Below are positions 1-8,398 of a stretch of 43,488 bases of DNA, one piece after another. The DNA is taken from positions 1 to 43,488 of the IMG/VR virus record IMGVR_UViG_3300030110_003253. One strand, written 5' to 3'. Position 1 is the stretch's first letter. Each line of letters begins with the position of its first letter. The stretch comes from a virus. The position numbers and the translations under genes were made by a program. Under the pieces are notes generated by a model that was given only the letters and a program-made list of their open reading frames with translations, was not told the origin of the DNA and did not search any database.

Positions 1-264
1 GAATTGATTGGTGGACTATTTCAGACTGGACAAAAAAACTTATTGAAAGGATTTAATAAGTACAATTGTAACTTTTACACATTCACACCAACTGAAGGAA
101 CTGTGTTGATCTTTCCTAGTTCAATGTATCATAAGACATTGAAGGTAACTGAGAGAGTGGCAGACAGAATTGTTATTGCTGGTGACATCAGGATCACACT
201 GAATCCTCAATCACCAGACTATCATCAAGGAACCACTCATCCAAGTCAGTGGTTAGAACTCTAA
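1..264 (+). CDS. 2OG-Fe(II) oxygenase, C-terminal part (5' end outside window)
   Basis: The reading frame is open from base 1, so this is the C-terminal 87 residues of a longer protein. The visible part has the pattern of the jelly-roll end of 2-oxoglutarate/Fe(II) oxygenases common in cyanophages: a TEGTVLIFPSSMYH stretch with a candidate distal iron-ligand His at visible residue 44, followed about 10 residues later by Arg residues (VADRIVIAGDI) that could bind the 2OG carboxylate. The HxD motif would lie upstream of the window. It sits directly before a late-promoter virion gene. The substrate is unknown. Family call is inference from the motif. Confidence 0.7.
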   Translation, partial: ELIGGLFQTGQKNLLKGFNKYNCNFYTFTPTEGTVLIFPSSMYHKTLKVTERVADRIVIAGDIRITLNPQSPDYHQGTTHPSQWLEL

Positions 265-267
265 ATA
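261..267 (+). promoter_or_regulatory. T4-type late promoter (CTAAATA)
   Basis: CTAAATA begins three bases upstream of the end of the preceding gene and 25 bases before the ATG at 286. It matches the cyanophage variant of the T4 late promoter. Confidence 0.55.
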
Positions 268-285
268 TTTAAAAATTTTATTGAA

Positions 286-1452
286 ATGGGATTTGCAGTA
301 ACAAGTTATTCAGATAAAGCAGTAGGCATTTTATCTGCAAGAATAATTTCTCTTGACCAAACACTTAATTTTCCTGAAAGCGTAACACAACTTCAGGTAG
401 ATGAAGATAGATATAATTTATTTAAAAATCCTGCCACTACTATTGATCAAAAAATATTAACTTCATTTATTGACCCTATCAATACCAACAAATCAGACAT
501 TGTAACTGCTGGTGGTAAAAGTGTTTGGTCTGCAAATGAAAAAGTATATTCTTCTCAATCAGATGCAACAACAGCATTAGAAACACTTGTTGGTGCTGTT
601 ACAAGCAAAGATTGTGTCATCTCTGATAGACAAGTTCTAACTGTTTTAAATTTTAGTGGCACAGCAGGAGGTGTTATTGGAACAATTACAAATCCTGCCA
701 ATCCACCATCAGGTAGTGCAAGTATAGGTGCTGCAGTGGTTCAGGGTGGTGTGACTGGTAAACTTGATTTTGCTGTAAATACAACTGCTGGCACAACTGG
801 AAGAGCAATCGTAAGAGATGTTGCTGGTGGCAATTTTGTTACTGGAACAGTTGGTGAATCTGGTGTTACTGGACTCAATACTGTATTCATTGGTGGTCAA
901 GATTACTATCCAACAAGTATTTCGTATATTGGATTGGGTGAGGTTCATCAAGATGTAGATGTATTTCATTTTTATCCTAATCTTGAACCACCTGACCCTG
1001 ATGTCAGTGATATCTTTGGTAGTGCTGAAAATAGAATTCTTACATCATCAAATAAAGGTGTAGGATTTGCAAATACATTTTTTCCAAATGGTTTAAATAC
1101 CTCACTCACTGCATCCACTCCAGTTCTTGGTGTTTTTGTTCAAGCTAGTTCATCTGTTTCTGCAATTGGTGATGTTTATACTTTTAATACATCAACAGAT
1201 GAAGGTACAATTGCCTTAAACACTATTAATACTGAGAGACAAGCAATTGAGGACTTGAGATTTGGTGTTGTTTCAACTCCAACTGATGTGGGTATTGGTT
1301 CTTTTAATGCAGCCTCTGTGGTTGTAAAAGGAATGAAAAAATCACATGCTGTGAATACTTGGTCTGGTAAAAGAATGAGAGTTGTAGCAAATGATGATAA
1401 GGGTGGATATCAAGCTGCCATTCAGGTCTTAACTGACCCTACCTTCCAATAA
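286..1452 (+). CDS. virion structural protein (tail/fibre-associated)
   Basis: A 388-residue protein rich in Ser, Thr, Gly, Val and Asn, the composition of beta-rich phage virion proteins. The N-terminal 70 residues (MGFAVTSYSDKAVGILSARI, then DEDRYNLFKNP) look like a separate domain. Residues about 120-190 are Gly/Ala-rich, and the C-terminus (WSGKRMRVVANDDKGGY) looks folded. There is no signal peptide or enzymatic motif. It lies behind a late promoter and near the fibre cluster, so it is inferred to be a tail, neck or baseplate-associated component. The exact role is not recognised. The start is the first ATG after the late promoter, with no clear Shine-Dalgarno sequence. Confidence 0.65.
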   Translation: MGFAVTSYSDKAVGILSARIISLDQTLNFPESVTQLQVDEDRYNLFKNPATTIDQKILTSFIDPINTNKSDIVTAGGKSVWSANEKVYSSQSDATTALETLVGAVTSKDCVISDRQVLTVLNFSGTAGGVIGTITNPANPPSGSASIGAAVVQGGVTGKLDFAVNTTAGTTGRAIVRDVAGGNFVTGTVGESGVTGLNTVFIGGQDYYPTSISYIGLGEVHQDVDVFHFYPNLEPPDPDVSDIFGSAENRILTSSNKGVGFANTFFPNGLNTSLTASTPVLGVFVQASSSVSAIGDVYTFNTSTDEGTIALNTINTERQAIEDLRFGVVSTPTDVGIGSFNAASVVVKGMKKSHAVNTWSGKRMRVVANDDKGGYQAAIQVLTDPTFQ

Positions 1453-1471
1453 TAAAACTGGCACATTGTCC

Positions 1472-1500
1472 TTGACGCTGCCCCTGTATTGCCCTATACT
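1472..1500 (+). promoter_or_regulatory. sigma70-type promoter
   Basis: TTGACG (1472-1477), a 17-bp spacer and TATACT (1495-1500), located 22 bases before the ATG of the small acidic gene at 1523. One mismatch in each hexamer from consensus. Confidence 0.7.
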
Positions 1501-1522
1501 ATAGAAGTCACAAACAAACCTT

Positions 1523-1759
1523 ATGACCACTTACAATGCTGAAGACTATTATCGTGATGATGATAATGATGAGTATCTAACTAAAGTTGTTGTAGATACC
1601 TGTGGAAGTAAGTTCTATCTTTATTCCAATGAAGGAGAAACAAGAACTGTTGACTGTGATAATGTGGATGAGTTTATGAATGTGTTAGAGTTAGTTAGAG
1701 CTGTGTGTGATGAGGAGATTGTTTCATACACTGAACCCTTAGTCAAAAGTCAACTTTGA
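1523..1759 (+). CDS. small acidic protein of unknown function
   Basis: 78 residues, strongly acidic at the start (YRDDDNDEY) with two further Cys residues in CDN and AVCDEE contexts. It follows a near-consensus sigma70 promoter, so it is probably expressed early in infection, unlike the late virion gene before it. I recognise no domain. Small acidic early proteins of phages are often inhibitors or DNA mimics, but nothing in the sequence proves that here. Confidence 0.65.
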   Translation: MTTYNAEDYYRDDDNDEYLTKVVVDTCGSKFYLYSNEGETRTVDCDNVDEFMNVLELVRAVCDEEIVSYTEPLVKSQL

Positions 1760-1813
1760 TTCCAAAAATGGGGGAAAAAATTCTCCAAGAAAAAATTAAC
1801 CCCTTTACTTTTT

Positions 1814-2032
1814 ATGAGACCTGAGACTAGAAAATCTATGGAAATGCTTTGGTCTGCTAAGTGGAATTTGCCAAAAGCAGCAAAGCATTGTAACCTTACT
1901 CATAAGGAGATGAAAATTACCTTTAATGAGTATTGTTATTTCCATCCTCCCACCTATAATGAGGCAGGTGAGTATATTGGGAGTGTGGCGGAATCGGTAG
2001 ACGCACCAGACTTAAAATCTGTTGTCATTTAA
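1814..2032 (+). CDS. small hypothetical protein whose 3' end is read through the tRNA gene
   Basis: 72 residues. Residues 1-55 look like a real small protein, basic at the start (MRPETRKSMEMLWSAKWNLP) with a helix-turn-helix-like run (AAKHCNLTHKEMKITFNEY). From codon 56 onward the frame runs into the tRNA-Leu, giving the tail GSVAESVDAPDLKS, which is the usual spurious translation of a tRNA-Leu. The gene therefore shares its last 54 bases with the tRNA. Either an older stop was lost when the tRNA was acquired, or the overlap is functional. It is the only small gene here with a possible DNA-binding helix-turn-helix; that idea is tentative. Confidence 0.55.
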   Translation: MRPETRKSMEMLWSAKWNLPKAAKHCNLTHKEMKITFNEYCYFHPPTYNEAGEYIGSVAESVDAPDLKSVVI

Positions 2033-2063
2033 TGACGTGGGGGTTCAAGTCCCCCCACTCCCA
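1979..2063 (+). tRNA. tRNA-Leu (UAA)
   Basis: 85 bases fold as a class II tRNA. The acceptor stem GGGAGTG (1979-1985) pairs with CACTCCC (2056-2062), with discriminator A2063. The anticodon TAA is at 2013-2015 in a CTTAAAA loop. A long variable arm has GTCAT/ATGAC pairing, and the T arm has a GGGGG/CCCCC stem around TTCAAGT. The CCA end is not encoded. The first anticodon-stem pair (C2006, T2022) is mismatched. Cyanophages often carry tRNAs, thought to support decoding of AT-rich late genes. It overlaps the preceding ORF. Confidence 0.95.
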
Positions 2064-2065
2064 TA

Positions 2066-2072
2066 CTAAATA
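2066..2072 (+). promoter_or_regulatory. T4-type late promoter (CTAAATA)
   Basis: CTAAATA begins three bases after the tRNA and 46 bases before the ATG at 2112. Placement fits a late promoter for that gene. Confidence 0.45.
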
Positions 2073-2111
2073 AGGTGCCCTTGTGGCAGTAATATAACAC
2101 AAACACCTTAT

Positions 2112-2423
2112 ATGTACCCTACACCAAACAAATACGACAAAATCTACGTAAAATCTAGAAACCCATACAAACAGAATATAGCAGTAGAAAAACTCATAGA
2201 TGAAAAATATAATCAACTCAGATTATACTTTAGATGTGAAAGTTCATTTTTCAATAGAACAATGAAAGTAAATCTTTGGTACTCAGAACACACTAAAGAA
2301 TGGAGATGGACACTCAGTTGTGATGAAGACCCCAAACTACAAGAAAGTGGTGGTCAAGAAAATCTTAGAGAGGCAATGGAAGATATTGCCAATACTATAG
2401 AATATCTCAAGGTTACTAAATAA
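2112..2423 (+). CDS. conserved-looking hypothetical protein
   Basis: 103 residues, mixed alpha/beta in appearance: a basic Tyr-rich N-terminus (YDKIYVKSRNPYKQN), a central hydrophobic-aromatic strand region (LRLYFRCESSFF, then MKVNLWYSEHTKEWRWTL) and an acidic helical tail. There is no membrane segment or catalytic motif. It has its own late-type promoter upstream and a strong terminator downstream, so it forms a single-gene unit between the tRNA and the fibre operon. No function can be assigned. Confidence 0.65.
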   Translation: MYPTPNKYDKIYVKSRNPYKQNIAVEKLIDEKYNQLRLYFRCESSFFNRTMKVNLWYSEHTKEWRWTLSCDEDPKLQESGGQENLREAMEDIANTIEYLKVTK

Positions 2424-2445
2424 CCAAGTGTGAAGGAAGAGCGCT

Positions 2446-2472
2446 GGAGGGTCTTGTACCCTCCCTTTTTTT
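2446..2472 (+). terminator. rho-independent terminator
   Basis: Perfect 7-bp stem GGAGGGT/ACCCTCC with a 5-base CTTGT loop, followed by C and seven T residues. It separates the small gene from the late fibre unit whose promoter starts four bases later. Confidence 0.88.
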
Positions 2473-2475
2473 GCG

Positions 2476-2483
2476 GATAAATA
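2476..2483 (+). promoter_or_regulatory. T4-type late promoter (GATAAATA)
   Basis: GATAAATA lies 26 bases before the ATG at 2510, immediately after a terminator, so it is the evident promoter of the giant structural gene. Confidence 0.75.
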
Positions 2484-2509
2484 AGTCATAATAGAGTCTG
2501 CGTAGAGAA

Positions 2510-5500
2510 ATGCCACTAGCACGTCTTGATAATTTCCTGAAAAATGTTCGTGGAAATATCCTTTATGTAAGTCCTAATGATCTTGATTCCACTGATTCCA
2601 TTGAGAATCAGGGAAATTCAATGGCAAGACCCTTTAAAACAATTCAAAGGGCACTTGTTGAAGCAGCAAGATTTTCATATCAGAAGGGATTAGATAACGA
2701 TAGATTTGGTAAAACAACTATCATGATGATGCCTGGTGATCATCTGATTGATAATAGACCAGGATACATTCCACTTACAGGATCTAATTACCTACAAAGA
2801 AGTGGTACTGAGGTATCTGATTTTAGTGCATTTGATGCTAATACAAACTTTGATATTGAATCACCAGCAAATGCTTTATATAAACTGAATAGTGTGTATG
2901 GTGGTGTCATTATACCCAGAGGTACGTCTTTGGTTGGTTATGATTTAAGAAAAACAAAGATCAGACCACTATATGTACCTGACCCCACCAATTCAAATAT
3001 TGAAAGAACTGCTTTATTCAGAGTAACTGGTGGATGTTATTTCTGGCAGATGACCTTCTTTGATGGTCAACCTAATGGACTTGTTTATAAGAACTATACA
3101 AATTCGCAATTTGTTCCAAACTTTTCACACCATAAAGTAACTTGTTTTGAGTATGCTGATGGTGTTAATAATGTATATCTCAATGATGCTTTCAATGTAA
3201 ATAAACAGTTTGATAGAACTGACCTTGACATGTATTATGAGAAGGTTGGTTTGGCATATGGACCTGCTTCTGGTAGAACCATTGAACCTGACTTCCCAGC
3301 ATCTGGTCTTGACATTCAAACAAAAATTGATGAATTTAGAATTGTTGGACCAAAAGGTGGTGCTGTAGGTATCTCAACCATTAAGGCAGGAGATGGCACA
3401 ACAGGAACCAAGACAATTACTGTTAATCTTGGTGTAGGCGCAGGTAATGTTCAAGGCATTGATGGACTGCAAGTTGACACAATGTTCCAAGTGAATGATT
3501 GTGCTGATTCTGCATACAATGGACAATTTGTAGTAGATACTATCTCTAAAGTAGATTCAGTAACAGGAAGAGTCCTTGAATTTACATATCAAGTCCCAAC
3601 AATTCCTATTGATGCACTTGAGAATCCAGCATCTGCAACTGTTACTCTAGATACTGATACTGTTAAGTCAGCATCGCCATATATCTTTAACATATCACTG
3701 AGATCTGTTTATGGTATGTGTGGTTTGCACGCTGATGGTAATAGGGCAGGTGGATTTAAATCAATGGTTGTTGCCCAGTTTACTGGTGTATCACTTCAAA
3801 AAGATGACCAAGCATTCATTAAGTATAAGAATGATGGAACATTTGAGAGAGGAACAGCCAACCTACACAGTGATGGAGATGCTAGATATCATCCTGATTA
3901 TTACAGTTATCATATCAAAGCATCAAATAATTCAGTTATTCAAATTGTATCTGTATTTGCCATTGGTTATGCACAACAATTCCTTACAGAGTCAGGTGGT
4001 GACTTCTCAGTTACCAACTCTAACTCAAACTTTGGAGAAATTGCTCTTAATTCAGTAAGTTACAGAGAAGAAGCATTCCCTCAAGATGATGTTGGATATA
4101 TCACTCACATTATTCCTCCACAAGAGATTACATCAGATAATTTCAACCTTGAGTATGATGCAATTGATGTAACAAAGACACTTTCTGTTGCTGCTGGTGC
4201 TGCAACCACAAGTAAGTTATTCCTTGCGGAAAAAACTAATGTTGATGATGCTCCAAATACTCTTGTTCAAGGACATAGAATTGGTGCATCTGTCAATGAT
4301 ACAATTAATGTAGGTATCTCATCAGACATTACTGGCACAAAGGAATATTCTGCCAGAATTGTGATGCCCAATAGCACATCCTCCTCTTCTAAAGAATTCA
4401 ATGTAGGAAGAGTAGGAACTGCAAATAGCATTACAAGTGATATTATCACACTTACTGAAGATCATTCATTTATTAATGGTGAAACAATTAGATTTATTTC
4501 AGATGATGCTAGGTTGCCTGATGGACTTGAGAATAATCAAGTTTACTTTGCTATCACAGATGGTTTGAATGCTGATCAAATTAAAGTTGCATCAACATTC
4601 ACTGAAGCATCTGCTGGTCAACAAATTCCTATCAATAATCTTGGTGGTTCACTTAAGGTACAAAGTAGAGTCAGTGATAAAATTGTTGGTGATTTGGGTC
4701 ACCCAATTCAATTTGATTCTACAAATGGTCAATGGTTTATTAATGTATCAACTGATTTATCCTTGAACAGTATTTACCATTCTATAAAAGGCATTGGATC
4801 TGGAATTGTTGGTGATGCTACATCAAGGTCATTCATCACAAGAAAATCTGATACTAGACCTCTTGGAGATAAAATTTATAAGTTTAGGTATGTTCTACCT
4901 TCTGGTGCTGGCATCTCATCCGCAAGACAACCACTTACTTCTTATGTTGTTGAAGAGTCAAACACTGTTATTGGTTCTACAAATGCTGAAGTAGCATTAC
5001 AGTTTAGTCCATCTTCTCAGACAATGAGTAATCAGTCTGAGATGAGAAACTTTAGATTCATTAAGAGTGCTGCAACTGATGGTACACTTAACTACTTCAA
5101 TAGTGAATTGCCTCATGGTTTAACACTTGGTTCTGAAGTAAGAATTAATCAAGTAACCAGTTCTACAAACCCAACTGGTGTTGCTAATTCTGGATATAAC
5201 CAGAAATATACAGTTGTTTCTGTTCCAAAATCTAACCAATTTGTTGTTCAGATGGGTGTTGTAAATCCTGGAACATTTACTAATAACACATCACAGAGAA
5301 ATACAAGTCTTCCAAACTTTAATAGAGTTAAAGCACCAAACAACTACTTCATCTATGATGTAGATACTATCAATGAATATAAAACTGGTATTCAAGATGG
5401 TGTTTACTATCTGACTATTGTTGATGCTACAAATACTCCTCAAATAGCACCATATAATGACAGGAATAAGTTTGCATTTGCACAACCAATCAAGGATTTG

Positions 5501-8398
5501 TTCCCACAATATGATAGAGACAATCCTAATTCAAACCCAGATGCTGCAATTGCATACGCATCATCAAGAGTTCTTGGTAATGTAGAAATTGATGACCCTA
5601 AGCATTCTCTTACTAGATTTGTTGCTTCACAAGGTCAGGTAGACCTGGCTGTTGGTTTTGGTATTACTGATATTGTATCCAACTCTGCTGGAACTGCTCA
5701 CACTATCTTTACTAAGACAGAGCATGGATTGAATAGAATCACAAATGTAAGTATTGTTGGCGCTGGAGGGTCAGGTTATGGCAATAATACTGGTGGTGTA
5801 GAAAGTCTTTACAATGCCACACTCACAGGTGGAAATGGTATAGATGCTAGTGCAAGAATTACTGTTGATTCTATTGGTTCAGTTACTGGTATTGAGATAA
5901 TGAATCCAGGAACAGATTACCTGGTTGGTGATGTATTGACAGTTACTGGTGTAACAACATTCAGTCCTTACAGTCCTGCAACTGTTACAGTTGGAAATAT
6001 CTTAAACAATGTTGGAAACACAATTAGAATTGAGAATATCTCTTCTTTCAAGAGAAAAGAATATAATAAATTATATGAGATTACTGGAATTTCTACAAAC
6101 AAAGAAATTCAAGTCACATCAATTGGTGGAACAATTACAGACCCATCATTTACTGGAATTGGTGCTACTGTAACCAATCTGTCCTTTGGAACTTTGACAG
6201 GCATTGGATTGACAGTAGACAATACTAAATTTGTATATGATAGTTCTTCTGGTATTGCCACTGTAACCACAACTGAAAACCATGGTTTTAGAGCTAGTAA
6301 TCAAATCACACTAAATGGTTCTGCTGCTACATTATATAATGGTGATTTCATTGTCAAGCAGATTGTTGGTCTGACTACATTTACTGTAGATATTGGTAAG
6401 AGTAGTTCAGTTCCATCAATTAGTGGCACTGTTAGAGCATATACTCCTGGTTTGATTCCTCAACCTGGTATTATTAATCTGTTTGATGAAAACTTTGGTG
6501 GAAGAGTTCTCAATGTTTATGATAATCTAACAGCACAATTATCATCTCCTGTCTCTACTTTAGTCACTGATGAAATCAATATCACTAATCTGAATAACTT
6601 TGACTTTAAGATTGGTGATTATATGAGAATTGATGATGAGATTGTAAGAATTAAGACTAATGTTACCTCTAATCCAGTCAAGGTATTCAGAGGATTAATG
6701 GGCACTAAAACTGCTACTCATATTACAGGTTCTGTTATCAGAAGAGTTCTTGTAGAACCAATTGAACTTAGAAGACCCTCTATCATTAGAGCATCTGGTC
6801 ATACATTTGAATATCTTGGATTTGGTCCAGGTAATTACTCAACTGCACTTCCTGAAAAACAAACTAGACAACCTTCAACCAAAGAACAACTTGCCACACA
6901 ATCATTTAACAGTGCAGGTGGTATTACTGTCTTTACTGGGATGAATGATAGAGGTGATTTCTTTGTTGGTAATAAGAAAATTTCTTCTAACACTGGTAAG
7001 GAAGAGGTGTTTGATACACCAATTCCAACTATAACAGGTGAGGATGTCTTCTCTGTTGGTACTGATACTGGTATTGATATTATTAACCCTGCTGAAATTA
7101 CAATATCAAGAACACTTAAAGTTGAGGGTGGTAATACTGGTAACCTTCTTTCACAGTTTGATGGTCCTGTTCTCTTTAACAAGAAGATTACCTCTACCTC
7201 ATCAGAAGGTATTGAGGCAAACCATGTATTCATTCAGGGTGATGCCACTGTATCTAGAAAGTATTCAGTTGGTATTGCCACACCAACCACATCTGCTACA
7301 GCAGGTGATGTTGTCTGGAAGGCACAACCTGAAGAGGGTTCACATTGGGGTTGGGTATATACCACAGATAATGAGTGGTATCCATTTGGCAACATTAGCA
7401 TAGACAAAGATAATCAAATCTATATCTTTGATGGTGTTGGCGTTGGTACAACTTCTCCAGGAACTAATACATTCCAAGTTGGTTCAGGTACATCAATAGT
7501 TGCTATTGATGGTAATGGTGGTGTTGGTATTGGGACCACTGCTAATGGATATGATATTAGAACTAATGGTGATGGTATCTTTGTTGGTTCAAGTGGCACT
7601 TACTTTGGTGATGGTTCAGGACTTTATAATCTATTAAATGATAGTCTTTTTGAAGGTGTTAACTCTGGATTTGGCACTGGTATTCATCCAGTTCAAAACT
7701 TTAATGTAGGAATTGGAACCACAGTATTTGATCAGACACACACCTTACAAGTTGGTTCACCTGGTACAGGTAAAACAGACTTGTTGGTTAACAATATGTC
7801 TAGGTTTATCTCAACTGCAGATTTTGAAGGTTCTGTCAATATTGTTGGAAGATTAACATCATCAGACTTTGATCTTGATTCATCTTCACACAATATTACT
7901 GTTGGTGTCCTTACTGCAACTAATATCAATGTTGGATCTGGTTCTACTATTTTAACCACTACAACTTCTGGAGTTGGTATTAATGCTACTACTCCTACTG
8001 CTGCTCTTGATGTTAGAGAACCAGCCAGATTACAAAGCACCTATGAGATTCCAGAAACTGTAACAAGTTCTTCTAATGCAATTACATTACAAGTTGACCA
8101 GTCAAATACATTCTTACATACCACCACTGAAAATGTAAGTAAATTTGTACTCTCTGGTGTTAAAGCAAGTAGTTCAGCATCATTTACAATTAAAATTGTT
8201 CAAGGTGCTACAACAGCAAGAACAGTTGCAGTTGATACCTTTGAAACCACTGGAGGAGTTTCAATACCAGTGAATTGGCCTGGAGGGGTGGTGCCCACTA
8301 TGACCAATGCTGTAAATGCAATTGATGTATATTCTTACATCACATTTGATGGTGGTGCTTCACTCTATGGTGTGGTTGGAGGTCAGAACTTCTCATGA
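2510..8398 (+). CDS. giant virion structural / tail-fibre protein with beta-helix-like N-terminus
   Basis: 1962 residues, the largest gene in the window. Residues about 18-95 carry the opening of a pectate-lyase-like right-handed beta-helix (ILYVSPNDLDSTDS, then ARPFKTIQRALVEAARF, then TIMMMPGDH), the layout typical of phage fibre and depolymerase beta-helices. The long middle is Asn/Thr/Gly-rich with repeated beta-sandwich-like segments. Residues about 1600-1850 contain the VGIGTT and FGDGSGL modules also seen in the other fibres of this window, and the end (YSYITFDGGASLYGVVGGQ) resembles a small beta-domain. No catalytic residues can be pointed to. The late promoter and position support a tail or baseplate fibre. 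The stop overlaps the ATG of the next gene (ATGA), so the two are translationally coupled. Confidence 0.8.
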   Translation: MPLARLDNFLKNVRGNILYVSPNDLDSTDSIENQGNSMARPFKTIQRALVEAARFSYQKGLDNDRFGKTTIMMMPGDHLIDNRPGYIPLTGSNYLQRSGTEVSDFSAFDANTNFDIESPANALYKLNSVYGGVIIPRGTSLVGYDLRKTKIRPLYVPDPTNSNIERTALFRVTGGCYFWQMTFFDGQPNGLVYKNYTNSQFVPNFSHHKVTCFEYADGVNNVYLNDAFNVNKQFDRTDLDMYYEKVGLAYGPASGRTIEPDFPASGLDIQTKIDEFRIVGPKGGAVGISTIKAGDGTTGTKTITVNLGVGAGNVQGIDGLQVDTMFQVNDCADSAYNGQFVVDTISKVDSVTGRVLEFTYQVPTIPIDALENPASATVTLDTDTVKSASPYIFNISLRSVYGMCGLHADGNRAGGFKSMVVAQFTGVSLQKDDQAFIKYKNDGTFERGTANLHSDGDARYHPDYYSYHIKASNNSVIQIVSVFAIGYAQQFLTESGGDFSVTNSNSNFGEIALNSVSYREEAFPQDDVGYITHIIPPQEITSDNFNLEYDAIDVTKTLSVAAGAATTSKLFLAEKTNVDDAPNTLVQGHRIGASVNDTINVGISSDITGTKEYSARIVMPNSTSSSSKEFNVGRVGTANSITSDIITLTEDHSFINGETIRFISDDARLPDGLENNQVYFAITDGLNADQIKVASTFTEASAGQQIPINNLGGSLKVQSRVSDKIVGDLGHPIQFDSTNGQWFINVSTDLSLNSIYHSIKGIGSGIVGDATSRSFITRKSDTRPLGDKIYKFRYVLPSGAGISSARQPLTSYVVEESNTVIGSTNAEVALQFSPSSQTMSNQSEMRNFRFIKSAATDGTLNYFNSELPHGLTLGSEVRINQVTSSTNPTGVANSGYNQKYTVVSVPKSNQFVVQMGVVNPGTFTNNTSQRNTSLPNFNRVKAPNNYFIYDVDTINEYKTGIQDGVYYLTIVDATNTPQIAPYNDRNKFAFAQPIKDLFPQYDRDNPNSNPDAAIAYASSRVLGNVEIDDPKHSLTRFVASQGQVDLAVGFGITDIVSNSAGTAHTIFTKTEHGLNRITNVSIVGAGGSGYGNNTGGVESLYNATLTGGNGIDASARITVDSIGSVTGIEIMNPGTDYLVGDVLTVTGVTTFSPYSPATVTVGNILNNVGNTIRIENISSFKRKEYNKLYEITGISTNKEIQVTSIGGTITDPSFTGIGATVTNLSFGTLTGIGLTVDNTKFVYDSSSGIATVTTTENHGFRASNQITLNGSAATLYNGDFIVKQIVGLTTFTVDIGKSSSVPSISGTVRAYTPGLIPQPGIINLFDENFGGRVLNVYDNLTAQLSSPVSTLVTDEINITNLNNFDFKIGDYMRIDDEIVRIKTNVTSNPVKVFRGLMGTKTATHITGSVIRRVLVEPIELRRPSIIRASGHTFEYLGFGPGNYSTALPEKQTRQPSTKEQLATQSFNSAGGITVFTGMNDRGDFFVGNKKISSNTGKEEVFDTPIPTITGEDVFSVGTDTGIDIINPAEITISRTLKVEGGNTGNLLSQFDGPVLFNKKITSTSSEGIEANHVFIQGDATVSRKYSVGIATPTTSATAGDVVWKAQPEEGSHWGWVYTTDNEWYPFGNISIDKDNQIYIFDGVGVGTTSPGTNTFQVGSGTSIVAIDGNGGVGIGTTANGYDIRTNGDGIFVGSSGTYFGDGSGLYNLLNDSLFEGVNSGFGTGIHPVQNFNVGIGTTVFDQTHTLQVGSPGTGKTDLLVNNMSRFISTADFEGSVNIVGRLTSSDFDLDSSSHNITVGVLTATNINVGSGSTILTTTTSGVGINATTPTAALDVREPARLQSTYEIPETVTSSSNAITLQVDQSNTFLHTTTENVSKFVLSGVKASSSASFTIKIVQGATTARTVAVDTFETTGGVSIPVNWPGGVVPTMTNAVNAIDVYSYITFDGGASLYGVVGGQNFS

